NCBI RefSeq assembly: GCF_018063565.1
Contig: NZ_JAGPBB010000001.1
Coordinates: forward strand, 62,001 to 126,000
Direction: 5' to 3'
Source: Rhodoferax sp.
GTDB lineage: Bacteria > Pseudomonadota > Gammaproteobacteria > Burkholderiales > Burkholderiaceae_C
DNA length: 64,000 nt
Part shown: piece after piece, positions 46,880-55,068 of the stretch
Layout: each line of letters opens with the position of its first letter
Position numbering within the stretch: position 1 is the first letter of the stretch
Notes under the pieces: generated by a model
Seen by the model: the letters and a program-made list of their open reading frames with translations, nothing else
Databases searched by the model: none
Told to the model about the DNA's origin: nothing
Position numbers and translations under genes: made by a program

Positions 46880-49531
46880 TCAAATGATTTTGTCGCATGT
46901 GGTTCTGGCATCGGTTAGCCAGCGTTGCATGAAGACATCTGGTGCCACCGGGCGGTCAAACAGGTAGCCTTGTCCCAATTCACATCCCAATTGGTGCAGA
47001 TACTCCGACTGTGCGGCGTGTTCCACCCCTTCTGCCACCAGCGTGAGACCCAGATTGTGGGCCAGGTCAATGATGGTGCGCACCAGCATGGCATCGTTGT
47101 TGTTCTGCAGCATGGTGGCGATAAAACTCTGGTCAATCTTGAGCACCGACACGGGCAACTGGCGCAAATAAGACAGGCTGGAGTAACCGGTACCAAAATC
47201 GTCGATCGCCAGTGTCACTCCCATCGCGCGCAAGGCCGCCAGGCAAGCCAGTTGCGCCGGTGTGTGCTGCAAAAAGGCATCTTCAGTGATCTCCAGCTCC
47301 AACGCCTGGGCCGGGACATGGTGGTTCGCCAGCAGCTGGCGCAATTGTTCGGCCATATACGGGCGTTGCAGGTCAGCGGCGTTCTGGTTGACCGAGACTC
47401 GCCAGCCGCTATGCCACAGACCCTGGCGCATCCAACGGCTCAGTTGTTGCACAACCTCAGACATGACCCACTGATCGATCGCGACCAGCAGGCCATTTTT
47501 TTCGGCAAGACGGATAAAAACACCCGGGCCAACCAGACCATGACCGGGACGCTCCCAGCGCACCAGCGCCTCGGCACCCACCAGTTTGCCGCTGCCCAGC
47601 TCACATTTGGGCTGAAAGTGCACCCGCAGCTGTTGCCCGGATATGGCTTCGGCCAGCTCGGTCTGAATGCTGAAGTCCATCCGGTCGGCCAAGCCCTGGT
47701 CGGCTGAATAGCTTGCAATGCGGTTGCGGCCACTGGCTTTGGCGCAGTACATGGCGGCATCGGCATGGCGCAGCAGCAGCTCGGGGGTGTCGCCATCTTG
47801 CGGGAAAACCGCAATTCCGACACTCGCCATGGGCCGGTACTGCTGGGTCTCCGTCAGGTGCAGGGGCTCGCGCAAGTGCTCAAGCAGCGCGCTGGCCACC
47901 GCTTGAGCACCTGGCCGATCGGTGTCCGGCAACAGCAGCGCGAACTCGTCGCCGCCAATGCGCGCCACGGTATCCACCTGGCGCAAATGCTCACCCAAGC
48001 GATTGGCCACATTGCACAACAGCCGGTCGCCGACCGGATGCCCCAAGCTGTCGTTGACCTCCTTGAACCGGTCCAGGTCAATGAACAGCAAGGCAAATGG
48101 CTGGTCATTGCGTTGCGCGCTGGCCACCAGCTGGCTGGCCCGGTCGTTGAACAAGGCACGGTTGGGCAGGTCGGTCAAATCATCGTAAGAGGCCTGGTGC
48201 GCCAGGCGTTCCTGGGTTCGGCGTAGCTGAGTCACGTCGGTCTGCACGGCAAAGTAGTACAGCACGGATCCATCGGCCTCGTAGACGGCATTGATGCTGG
48301 TGAGCACGTTGTACTCCTGGCCGCTGGTGCTGCGATTGCAGATCTCGCCAGTCCAATGCCCATGTTTGCCAATCGCCTGCCACATGGTCTGATAAAAGCT
48401 GGCCGGGTGCATGCCCGATTTCAGAATGCGCGGATGGTGGCCAATGACGGCCTCGGACGAAAAGCCCGACAGCCGTGTAAACGCCGGGTTGACCCGCAGG
48501 ATGCGGCACTGGGCATCGGTCACGATGATCGCCTCCAGCGACGCCATGAACACGGTTTCACTCAGCAGACCCTGATGCTGCTGGCGCTTGAGCATGGTGA
48601 TGTCGGTTGAAATACTGCCCACACCATACAGCTTGCCTTGCAGGTCACGCAGTGGAAACTTGCGCGTGAGAAAATCGACCGTGCCGTCATCACGGCTGTA
48701 GACCTTTTCTTCAACCGTCAGCATGCTGCCACTGGCCAGCACCTGCCGGTCAGAATCGGATTGCCGGATGGCGTCTTGCAGCGGCATGTAATCGACCCGG
48801 CTGTGACCCAGAACCTCATGCCGGTCGCGTCCCAGAAACCGCAGCAGGGTATGGTTGGCCAACAGCATCTTTCCCTGCAGATCGGTGGCATAGAACAGGC
48901 TGTCACTGGCGTCGAGCAGCAACGAGAAGAACCGCTGATCGGCGGCATGCGCCGTTTCAGCGGTTCGGTCCACCAGCAGCAGCAACAGACGCCGATCGAG
49001 CTTGTAGTCCATCGACAACCCGATCAGGTGAACGTCAAACACGGCGTTTCGGGTGTCTGATTTGGCGATCTGCACCTGCGCCAGCAACACCGACTCGCCG
49101 GAGCGCACATCGCGCAATGCCGCATGCAGGCGTGACCGGTCGTCTCGGTCGACGGCATTCCAAAAGCGGTTGTCCGGTTGGACGGTGTGGCCAAGGCCGC
49201 CTAGCAGTGCGTGCGCGCGCTCGTTGCAATCGTCCACGATGCCGTGGTCGTCCACGACAAGCGCGGGCAAGGGCATGTGTTCAAACAAAGTCAGGTAACG
49301 CCGCTGCATCAGATCCGAGGTCTGCTGGGCCGCGCGCAACTCGTCGTTCTGCATTTCCAGCTCGACCTGGTAGACCCGAAGCTCCTCCAGTAGCTTGGCC
49401 GTTGCCAGGTCCTGCTCGGTTTTTGGCACGGTTGCCAGGGAATGTTGTTGCAGCACCGATTCGGCGCGCTGTTTCAGCAGTGCCAGACGCTCGGTACGTT
49501 GCCTGACGGCACGCTGGTCTTCAAGACTCAT
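46880..49531 (-). CDS. PAS-GGDEF-EAL cyclic-di-GMP enzyme
   Basis: An 883-residue cytoplasmic protein from the ATG at 49531, which overlaps the upstream CheB-CheR stop (ATGA); an ATG at 49561 would add 10 residues. An N-terminal coiled coil and three PAS-like regions (about 75-190, 200-315, 325-440) precede GGDEF and EAL. The GGDEF domain reads RIGGDEFALLLP with an intact active site (526-530) and an RxxD inhibitory site (R517, D520), so cyclase activity is plausible. The EAL motif (LVGAEALVRW, 654-656) and LAIDDFGTGYSS are intact, so phosphodiesterase activity is plausible too. Coupling to a CheB-CheR protein suggests linked control of chemosensing and c-di-GMP. Confidence 0.94.
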   Translation of the reverse strand: MSLEDQRAVRQRTERLALLKQRAESVLQQHSLATVPKTEQDLATAKLLEELRVYQVELEMQNDELRAAQQTSDLMQRRYLTLFEHMPLPALVVDDHGIVDDCNERAHALLGGLGHTVQPDNRFWNAVDRDDRSRLHAALRDVRSGESVLLAQVQIAKSDTRNAVFDVHLIGLSMDYKLDRRLLLLLVDRTAETAHAADQRFFSLLLDASDSLFYATDLQGKMLLANHTLLRFLGRDRHEVLGHSRVDYMPLQDAIRQSDSDRQVLASGSMLTVEEKVYSRDDGTVDFLTRKFPLRDLQGKLYGVGSISTDITMLKRQQHQGLLSETVFMASLEAIIVTDAQCRILRVNPAFTRLSGFSSEAVIGHHPRILKSGMHPASFYQTMWQAIGKHGHWTGEICNRSTSGQEYNVLTSINAVYEADGSVLYYFAVQTDVTQLRRTQERLAHQASYDDLTDLPNRALFNDRASQLVASAQRNDQPFALLFIDLDRFKEVNDSLGHPVGDRLLCNVANRLGEHLRQVDTVARIGGDEFALLLPDTDRPGAQAVASALLEHLREPLHLTETQQYRPMASVGIAVFPQDGDTPELLLRHADAAMYCAKASGRNRIASYSADQGLADRMDFSIQTELAEAISGQQLRVHFQPKCELGSGKLVGAEALVRWERPGHGLVGPGVFIRLAEKNGLLVAIDQWVMSEVVQQLSRWMRQGLWHSGWRVSVNQNAADLQRPYMAEQLRQLLANHHVPAQALELEITEDAFLQHTPAQLACLAALRAMGVTLAIDDFGTGYSSLSYLRQLPVSVLKIDQSFIATMLQNNNDAMLVRTIIDLAHNLGLTLVAEGVEHAAQSEYLHQLGCELGQGYLFDRPVAPDVFMQRWLTDARTTCDKII

Positions 49532-52494
49532 GATTTCAGGGTTGGGTAGGACTGGCGCCATGAGGTGATATCGACGTGGCTCACCACCGCCCCTGGCTGC
49601 TCGCCTCCCATGGCCGTGACGTGCATCACGAACCAGCGCTCCTGGCTGGGTGAATGGCAGGCGTACTCAAGCGAAAAGTGGACGCGGTTGCCTTCCAGAA
49701 CCTCGCGTACACCGCGCCGGGCAATGCTGGCGGTGGGCTCACTGGTGTCATGCAGGTCGCCGCCAAGGTTCAGATAGTTGACGCCTGGCCCCGACTTGGC
49801 CAGACTCGGGTCGCCATTTTCATGGGCAAAACGTCGCCACGCCTGATTCACCAGCGTGATCACCCCGCTGCTGTTGAGCACGGCCACGTGCTCGGCCAGT
49901 GCGTCAATGACAAACTGCAGGCGCGACGCCTCATGCAGGGCGGTGACATCCATGAAGGTGATGACGGCCCCTTTTTTGTCTGAAGAGGGCACCCGATAGG
50001 GCAGCATCCGTACGAAATAGTGCAGGCCATTGATGCCGCGAATTTCTTTTTCAACCTTGTCACCACTGTCAAGGGTGCGACTCAGATCGGCAATCAGCTC
50101 CGGGTAAAGCAGCGTATGGGCCAGATCGTCCAGCGGGCGTCCGATGTCGGAGTCACGCAACCGGAAGATGTGGGTGGCGTCGGGTGAAAACCGCGTCAGG
50201 TGCAGGTTTTCGTCGACAAACACCGTACCCGCCGCCACCGCCTGCGCCATGTTGTCCAGATCCGCATTGAGCCGATTGAGGATGTCAATTTTTTCCTGGT
50301 ATTCGGCGTTGACGGTATTGAGCTCTTCGTTGACCGACTGCAATTCCTCATTGGAGCTTTGCAACTCTTCGTTGGAGCTCATCAACTCTTCGTTGGTGGA
50401 CTGCAGTTCTTCGTTGGAGGTTTCAAGTTCTTCCACCGTGGCCTGCAAGCTCTCGCGGGTGGCCGTGAGTTCGCGCTCCAGCACCTCCATGCGCTCGGCA
50501 GTTTCCGAGTCCAGGTCGATGGTTGCGACTGCGGCGGTCGGGCCTGGCACACCGATCAACGGCTCGAAGGCCAGCAAGGTCAAGCGGTCACCCTCGGAGC
50601 CGTCAACCGGCCAGGCCGACAGGCGCAAGTGTTCGGTCTCACCGTCATGGTTGGTAAATTTGAGGCGGTCAGAGCTCACGCTGGCCCCTTCGCGGCCCGC
50701 CTTGAAAACCAGCGCCACCGCCACCGGCACCAGCACATCGGGCAGGATGCGGTTCATGTCCAGGCTGGCATGCCCTTCACGCAGCTGCAAAAAGCGGTTC
50801 ACCTCACCGTAGGAGTGCACCAGCTCGTGCCGGCTATTGACCAGAATTGCAGCAGGCGGCGTAAAGGCCTTGAGCAGGGTCGAAAAGCCCTGCTCCACCT
50901 GTGTCGGCTTGATGCGACCGGTGCGCAGATGTTGGCCACCACCGGGCGGTGCCGCAGGGTAACCATAGCCACCACCCTTGTTGACGTCCAGCGGAAAACT
51001 CAAGGGACGCACCATCTCCCAGATCTTGTGGCGGGCACTGACGGTGGTGAAGTCTTTTTGCAGATCTCCGAGTGACTCGCTGGATCCCAGAAACAGGTGG
51101 GCACCGGGCAGCAGGGCGTATTGCAGGCGTTTCAGCGCGCGCTCCTGCGCCGCCGGTCGGAAATAGATCAGCGCATTGCGGCAGGTCACCAGGTCCATCC
51201 GGGTGAAAGGTGGGTCGGTCAGCAGGTTATGGCGGGCAAACACAATGCACTGGCGCAGCTCGTTCTTGACCACAAACGAGTTGCCTCTTTTGACGAAAAA
51301 TCGCTCCAGTTGCTGCGGCGAGACTTCTGCGGCGATGGACTCCGGGTAGGTGCCGGCACCGGCCGTTTCCACATTCTGCTGCTCCACATCGGTGGCAAAA
51401 ATTTTCAGGCTTGGCCAGTGCTTGAGCTGGTCAAAGGCCTCCAGAAAAAGCATGGCCACTGAGTACGCCTCTTCGCCGGTAGACACCGCTGCCAGCCAGA
51501 CCCGGATCGACTCACCGGCCTGTTTTTTCGCCACCAGGGGTTCGATCACCTGGCGCGACAGGAGCTCAAACGCATCGGTGTCGCGAAAGAAGCTGGTCAC
51601 CGGAATCAGCAGTTCGCGGCGCAACGTCAGCACTTCGTTGCGATCGTTGTTGAGCAAATCCAGGTACGCCTCAAGTGCTGTCACCTGGCGCACATTCATG
51701 CGTCGTTCAATGCGCCGCATCACGGTGCCGGTTTTGTATTCCTGAAAATCAATGCCGCCGACCTGCAACAGCAGGTGCATGATGGCATTGAGCGCCGCCT
51801 CCGGGCTGATGGCCAGCGCCGGGATGATGCTGGCGTCGATGGAAACAGCCGCTTTGACAATGGGCTGGTTGGTCACCAGCGCCAGCAGGCGCGCACCAAT
51901 CTGGTCAACCGGCAAGATCGCATCGACCAGACCGGTGGCGATGACGCTGCGCGGCATACCGTCAAACTTGGCGTCTTCAGGCTCTTGCGCAATCAGGAAG
52001 CCGCCCGAGTCGTTGATGGCGGCTGCGCCTCGCGTTCCGTCGGACCCGGTACCCGAGAGGATGACCCCGACCGAGCGCGCGCCGTAATGCTCCGCCATCG
52101 ACTTGAAGAACACATCGATGGGCAGTGTCAGGGTGCGGGGGTTCTTGGGTGTGAGGGTGAGTTTGCCCGGACCCATGTGCATGATCGACCCCGGCGGGAT
52201 CAGGTACACCCTGTTGGGCTCGATCGGCATGTCTTGCTCCACCATCACCACCGGCATGTCGGTGTGGCGCGCCAACAGGTTGGCCATCATGCTTTTGTGG
52301 TCAGGCGACAGGTGCTGAATCACCACAAAGGTGGCACCAGATGCACTGGACAAACCGGCAAACAGTTTTTCCAGGGCCTCCAGGCCGCCCGCAGAGGCGC
52401 CGATCGCCACAATCTGCGGGGTGGTTTCAGCCAGCTCATCAGCTCGCGCCATAGCAACAGGTTGATCGGTCGACATCTGGTATTCAAACTCCAA
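49528..52494 (-). CDS. CheB-CheR-PAS fusion protein
   Basis: A 988-residue multidomain protein. The CheB methylesterase domain (about 26-205) keeps S34 in IGASAGGLE, H61 in VIQHLSPDH and D152 in SGTGSDGTRG, with no receiver domain. The CheR part (about 225-490) has ELLIPVTSFFRD and LAAVSTGEEAYSVAM, then FARHNLLTDPPFTRMDLVTCRN. A region of seven-residue coiled-coil repeats (S-N-E-E-L-Q-S type, about 689-735) follows, then two PAS regions (about 750-860 and 870-980). Such proteins occur in signalling clusters and may modify receptors or gate kinases. The stop overlaps the GGDEF-EAL start. An in-frame ATG at 52476 is an alternative start. Confidence 0.93.
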   Translation of the reverse strand: MEFEYQMSTDQPVAMARADELAETTPQIVAIGASAGGLEALEKLFAGLSSASGATFVVIQHLSPDHKSMMANLLARHTDMPVVMVEQDMPIEPNRVYLIPPGSIMHMGPGKLTLTPKNPRTLTLPIDVFFKSMAEHYGARSVGVILSGTGSDGTRGAAAINDSGGFLIAQEPEDAKFDGMPRSVIATGLVDAILPVDQIGARLLALVTNQPIVKAAVSIDASIIPALAISPEAALNAIMHLLLQVGGIDFQEYKTGTVMRRIERRMNVRQVTALEAYLDLLNNDRNEVLTLRRELLIPVTSFFRDTDAFELLSRQVIEPLVAKKQAGESIRVWLAAVSTGEEAYSVAMLFLEAFDQLKHWPSLKIFATDVEQQNVETAGAGTYPESIAAEVSPQQLERFFVKRGNSFVVKNELRQCIVFARHNLLTDPPFTRMDLVTCRNALIYFRPAAQERALKRLQYALLPGAHLFLGSSESLGDLQKDFTTVSARHKIWEMVRPLSFPLDVNKGGGYGYPAAPPGGGQHLRTGRIKPTQVEQGFSTLLKAFTPPAAILVNSRHELVHSYGEVNRFLQLREGHASLDMNRILPDVLVPVAVALVFKAGREGASVSSDRLKFTNHDGETEHLRLSAWPVDGSEGDRLTLLAFEPLIGVPGPTAAVATIDLDSETAERMEVLERELTATRESLQATVEELETSNEELQSTNEELMSSNEELQSSNEELQSVNEELNTVNAEYQEKIDILNRLNADLDNMAQAVAAGTVFVDENLHLTRFSPDATHIFRLRDSDIGRPLDDLAHTLLYPELIADLSRTLDSGDKVEKEIRGINGLHYFVRMLPYRVPSSDKKGAVITFMDVTALHEASRLQFVIDALAEHVAVLNSSGVITLVNQAWRRFAHENGDPSLAKSGPGVNYLNLGGDLHDTSEPTASIARRGVREVLEGNRVHFSLEYACHSPSQERWFVMHVTAMGGEQPGAVVSHVDITSWRQSYPTLKS

Positions 52495-52553
52495 CGAACA
52501 TCAATGGCAGCCAACGCGGATGCAACTGGCCAGAAAGCTTCAGCATTATCGCC

Positions 52554-52578
52554 AATTGTCATTTTGTCCCGGACAATT
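52554..52578. promoter_or_regulatory. Inverted repeat upstream of the CheB-CheR-PAS gene
   Basis: AATTGTC (52554-52560) and GACAATT (52572-52578) are exact inverted arms around 11 bases, about 60-85 bases before the start of the minus-strand gene at 52494. It could be an operator or a hairpin in the leader. Confidence 0.35.
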
Positions 52579-52619
52579 TTTTGACCTGGATGATGGTCAA
52601 ACCCAAGCTTGCCAATCAG

Positions 52620-52665
52620 CCTGACACCGCAGTAATTGCAGGCTTGTCAGGAGGGGCTTTGCCCC
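52620..52665. repeat. Two adjacent inverted repeats between the CheB-CheR and rfaE2 genes
   Basis: CCTGACA (52620-52626) pairs with TGTCAGG (52645-52651), and GGGGC-TTT-GCCCC (52653-52665) is a perfect short hairpin beside it. Both lie downstream of the minus-strand rfaE2-like gene and may form its transcript end, but no T-run is seen. Confidence 0.3.
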
Positions 52666-52721
52666 AGCGGACGCTGCACTTGCATTTTTCGCAGCCTTCG
52701 CCGGGTCATCGGGGTGAGCGG

Positions 52722-53258
52722 CTATCTGCTTGTTTGTTCATTGTTCCTGATTTTCCTGACCAGCGCCGTGGTGGAGTACCCGGTGACAAAGGGCAGTGCC
52801 AGCGCCGTCCCGCCCCAGCTGTGCATCAGCGCGGTCTCAGCCAGTTTGCTCATGTCGTAGTCGCCGCCTTTGACCAGAATGTCGGGGCGCACCCGGTCGA
52901 TCAATTGAAGGGGTGTGTCGTCGTCGAACCAGGTGACCAGGCTGGCACTGGCCAATGCAGCAATGACGCAGGCGCGGTCCATCTCGTTGTTGAGGGGGCG
53001 CTCAGGGCCTTTGCCCAGGCGGCGCGCCGAAGCATCGGTGTTGAGGGCCACGATCAGGCTGGCCCCCAGCGCGCGGGCCTGTTCCAGATACATCACGTGT
53101 CCACGATGCAACACGTCAAACACCCCGTTGGTGAACACCAGTGGTCGCGGCAAGGCTGCCACCTGCATGGCGAGCTGGTCAGGATGACACAGTTTCTGGG
53201 TCAAGATGGAGCCGCCCGTTGCGCTGGTTAAGGTGTGAATTGCCGTGTCTTTTGCCAT
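52722..53258 (-). CDS. rfaE2: D-glycero-beta-D-manno-heptose 1-phosphate adenylyltransferase (RfaE2 type)
   Basis: A 178-residue nucleotidyltransferase of the cytidylyltransferase-like fold. The motif FTNGVFDVLHRGHVMYLEQAR contains the H-x-G-H signature. LIVALNTDASARRLGKGPERPLN and DILVKGGDY follow. The pattern matches the C-terminal half of E. coli HldE, which activates heptose for the LPS inner core; in beta-proteobacteria it is a separate gene. I chose the ATG at 53258; one at 53267 is equally possible, and a longer frame to 53369 would overlap the divergent gene. Confidence 0.9.
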   Translation of the reverse strand: MAKDTAIHTLTSATGGSILTQKLCHPDQLAMQVAALPRPLVFTNGVFDVLHRGHVMYLEQARALGASLIVALNTDASARRLGKGPERPLNNEMDRACVIAALASASLVTWFDDDTPLQLIDRVRPDILVKGGDYDMSKLAETALMHSWGGTALALPFVTGYSTTALVRKIRNNEQTSR

Positions 53259-53305
53259 GTGTTGCATCCTATCAGGCTGGCTGGCCGGTGTATGCTGGGG
53301 CTGCT

Positions 53306-53335
53306 TTGTCTTTTTGGAAAGTGCCTTGGCATAAT
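53306..53335 (+). promoter_or_regulatory. Possible sigma-70 promoter for the HD-GYP-like gene
   Basis: TTGTCT (53306-53311) and CATAAT (53330-53335) are 18 bases apart, with the ATG 11 bases after the -10 box. The match is moderate and a start this close implies a very short leader. Confidence 0.3.
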
Positions 53336-53346
53336 TCGGCGCATCT

Positions 53347-54600
53347 ATGAATCTGGTCCCTGTCAGCATCGACTCTATCGTTATCGGGCAGCCGCTACCC
53401 TGCGCGTTGCGTGATGTCAGTGGCGTTTTGCTGGCCAGCCAGGGTTTTCAGGTGCATAGCCGGCAGGATCTGGAGGCGATGGTCGGGCGGCGCAGCGAGA
53501 TTTATATCGACGCGGACGAGTCCGAGAATTACCGGCGCGGCTATTTCAACCGGCTGAACAGGGCGGTGATGCAGGACCACGAGTTGCGCAAGATTGCCGA
53601 GGTGCAGATATCGCCCTACGACAACAAAAAGGCGGCCAGGGCCGAGACCAGCGGTGAGCCGGACTGGATCGACCTGCAGACGCAAATGGACGGGATGCTG
53701 CGCGATTTCCGCGGTGACAGTTTTCTGCCGCGGCTGGAGCGCCTGCAAAAAGAGCTGGAGCGCCAGTTGCAGCGCAACCCGGACGGTACCCTGTTTGCCC
53801 TGATTCACCTGGCGGGCAGCGAAATTCGTCGTTACAGCGCCACCCATGCCATGCTGGTCAGCGCGGTCTGCAGCCTGGCCGCGCGTGAAGTGCTCAAGTG
53901 GAGTGAAGACCACATTGCCGCCATGTGCAACGCGGCGCTGACCATGAACATCGGCATGACCGACCTGCAGGACCGCATGGCCATGCAAAAAGGCTCGCCA
54001 ACGGCTGAGCAGCTCAAACTGATCGAAAGCCATGCCCCCCGCTCGGTGGACATGCTGCAACTGATGGGGGTGACCAACCCGCTGTGGCTGGAAGCCGTGT
54101 TGTACCACCGTCACAACACGGCCGGCCCACTGGCATCGCGCACGGTCAGCCAGCGGTTGGCGCGCCTGATCGAGCGGGCCGACATGTTTGCCGCCCGGTT
54201 GTCGCCGCGCACCTCGCGACCGCCGGAAACGCCCAGTGCGGCCATGCAGGCCTGTTATTTTGATGAAAACCGGGCGGTGGACGAAGCCGGTGCCGCCATC
54301 ATCAAGGCGGTGGGCATTTATTCACCGGGCACTTTTGTCAGACTGCAGTCCAACGAGATTGCTGCCGTAATCAAACGGGGCCTCAATACCACCATGCCCA
54401 AGGTGGCGGTGCTGGTCAACCGGCAAGGCATGGCCACCGGCGAGCCGATTGTGCGCGACACCAGCCTGCCCGAGTTTCGCATCGTGGCCAGCGTGCCTTA
54501 CCGGGAGGTCAAGGTCAACCACAATCTGGAGCGCCTGCTGGCGCTGACGCGGCAGGTCACGGCCGAGCGGCCCTGGCAAGGCTTGCCCAGAAACTTCTGA
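53347..54600 (+). CDS. Degenerate HD-GYP-type protein
   Basis: A 417-residue soluble protein built like an HD-GYP phosphodiesterase: an N-terminal accessory region (VSIDSIVIGQPLPCALRD), a helical core and a C-terminal tail (YSPGTFVRLQSNEIAAVIKRG) typical of that family. In the core, H167, H229 (ESHAPRSVDML) and H254/H256 (LYHRH) are kept. The signature HD pair is replaced by M200-N201 in TMNIGM, and there is no GYP loop. Catalytic c-di-GMP hydrolysis is therefore unlikely; a binding or scaffold role is possible. The gene is divergent from rfaE2. Confidence 0.8.
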   Translation: MNLVPVSIDSIVIGQPLPCALRDVSGVLLASQGFQVHSRQDLEAMVGRRSEIYIDADESENYRRGYFNRLNRAVMQDHELRKIAEVQISPYDNKKAARAETSGEPDWIDLQTQMDGMLRDFRGDSFLPRLERLQKELERQLQRNPDGTLFALIHLAGSEIRRYSATHAMLVSAVCSLAAREVLKWSEDHIAAMCNAALTMNIGMTDLQDRMAMQKGSPTAEQLKLIESHAPRSVDMLQLMGVTNPLWLEAVLYHRHNTAGPLASRTVSQRLARLIERADMFAARLSPRTSRPPETPSAAMQACYFDENRAVDEAGAAIIKAVGIYSPGTFVRLQSNEIAAVIKRGLNTTMPKVAVLVNRQGMATGEPIVRDTSLPEFRIVASVPYREVKVNHNLERLLALTRQVTAERPWQGLPRNF

Positions 54601-54609
54601 CCTGCCGGT

Positions 54610-55050
54610 TCAGTGCGGGGCCGGCACGTTGTGGTGCAGCACTTTGCCCATGCTGACCCGCGGTTCGATCACGTAGCCCAGCGACTGGTAGAACGCTGCG
54701 GTGGCCTCGTTGCTGGCCACCAGTTGCAGATTGATCTTCAGGCAGCCGCGCTGAGCCAGTGCCGCTTCGGCAAACCGCACCAGCCGGCTACCCAGGCCGG
54801 TGCCGCGCTGTTCGGCCAGAACCGCTACCGAATACAACCAGCCACGATGCCCGTCGTAGCCGGCCATTGCCGTTCCCACGATGCTCTGACCCAGTGTGGC
54901 CACAAAAAACAGGCCATCCTGCACGGCCATTTTTTTGGCAATGGCCAGCGCCGGGTCGTTGTGTGCGGCGTCGTAGCCGAAGGCAGCACGCCAGAGTTGG
55001 ATCACCTGCTCGCGGTCGCTTGGGTCCTGGTATGGGCGAATTTCGGGCAT
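54610..55050 (-). CDS. GNAT family acetyltransferase (YpeA-like)
   Basis: A 146-residue N-acetyltransferase: IVGTAMAGYDGHRGWLYSVAV, then the acetyl-CoA loop EQRGTGLGSRLV (the R/Q-x-x-G-x-G/A pattern), and ASNEATAAFYQSLGYV near the end. It resembles YpeA of E. coli, of unknown substrate. It is last in the minus-strand nucleoside salvage run, 18 bases after deoA. Confidence 0.9.
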   Translation of the reverse strand: MPEIRPYQDPSDREQVIQLWRAAFGYDAAHNDPALAIAKKMAVQDGLFFVATLGQSIVGTAMAGYDGHRGWLYSVAVLAEQRGTGLGSRLVRFAEAALAQRGCLKINLQLVASNEATAAFYQSLGYVIEPRVSMGKVLHHNVPAPH

Positions 55051-55068
55051 CTCTACTCCCTGTTCGGT

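Noticed and set aside
46707..46967. Small cysteine-containing open frame in the gap after the hybrid kinase
   Set aside because: No ribosome site, no family resemblance, and it runs into the gene on the opposite strand.
50290..50430. Tandem, CRISPR-like or microsatellite repeat
   Set aside because: The repeated 21-base pattern encodes the S-N-E-E-L-Q-S heptads of a coiled coil inside the CheB-CheR-PAS gene; there are no spacers.
52561..52582. TTGTCCCGGACAA followed by six T as an intrinsic terminator
   Set aside because: The palindrome leaves a one-base loop, the usable stem is only four pairs and no plus-strand gene ends there.
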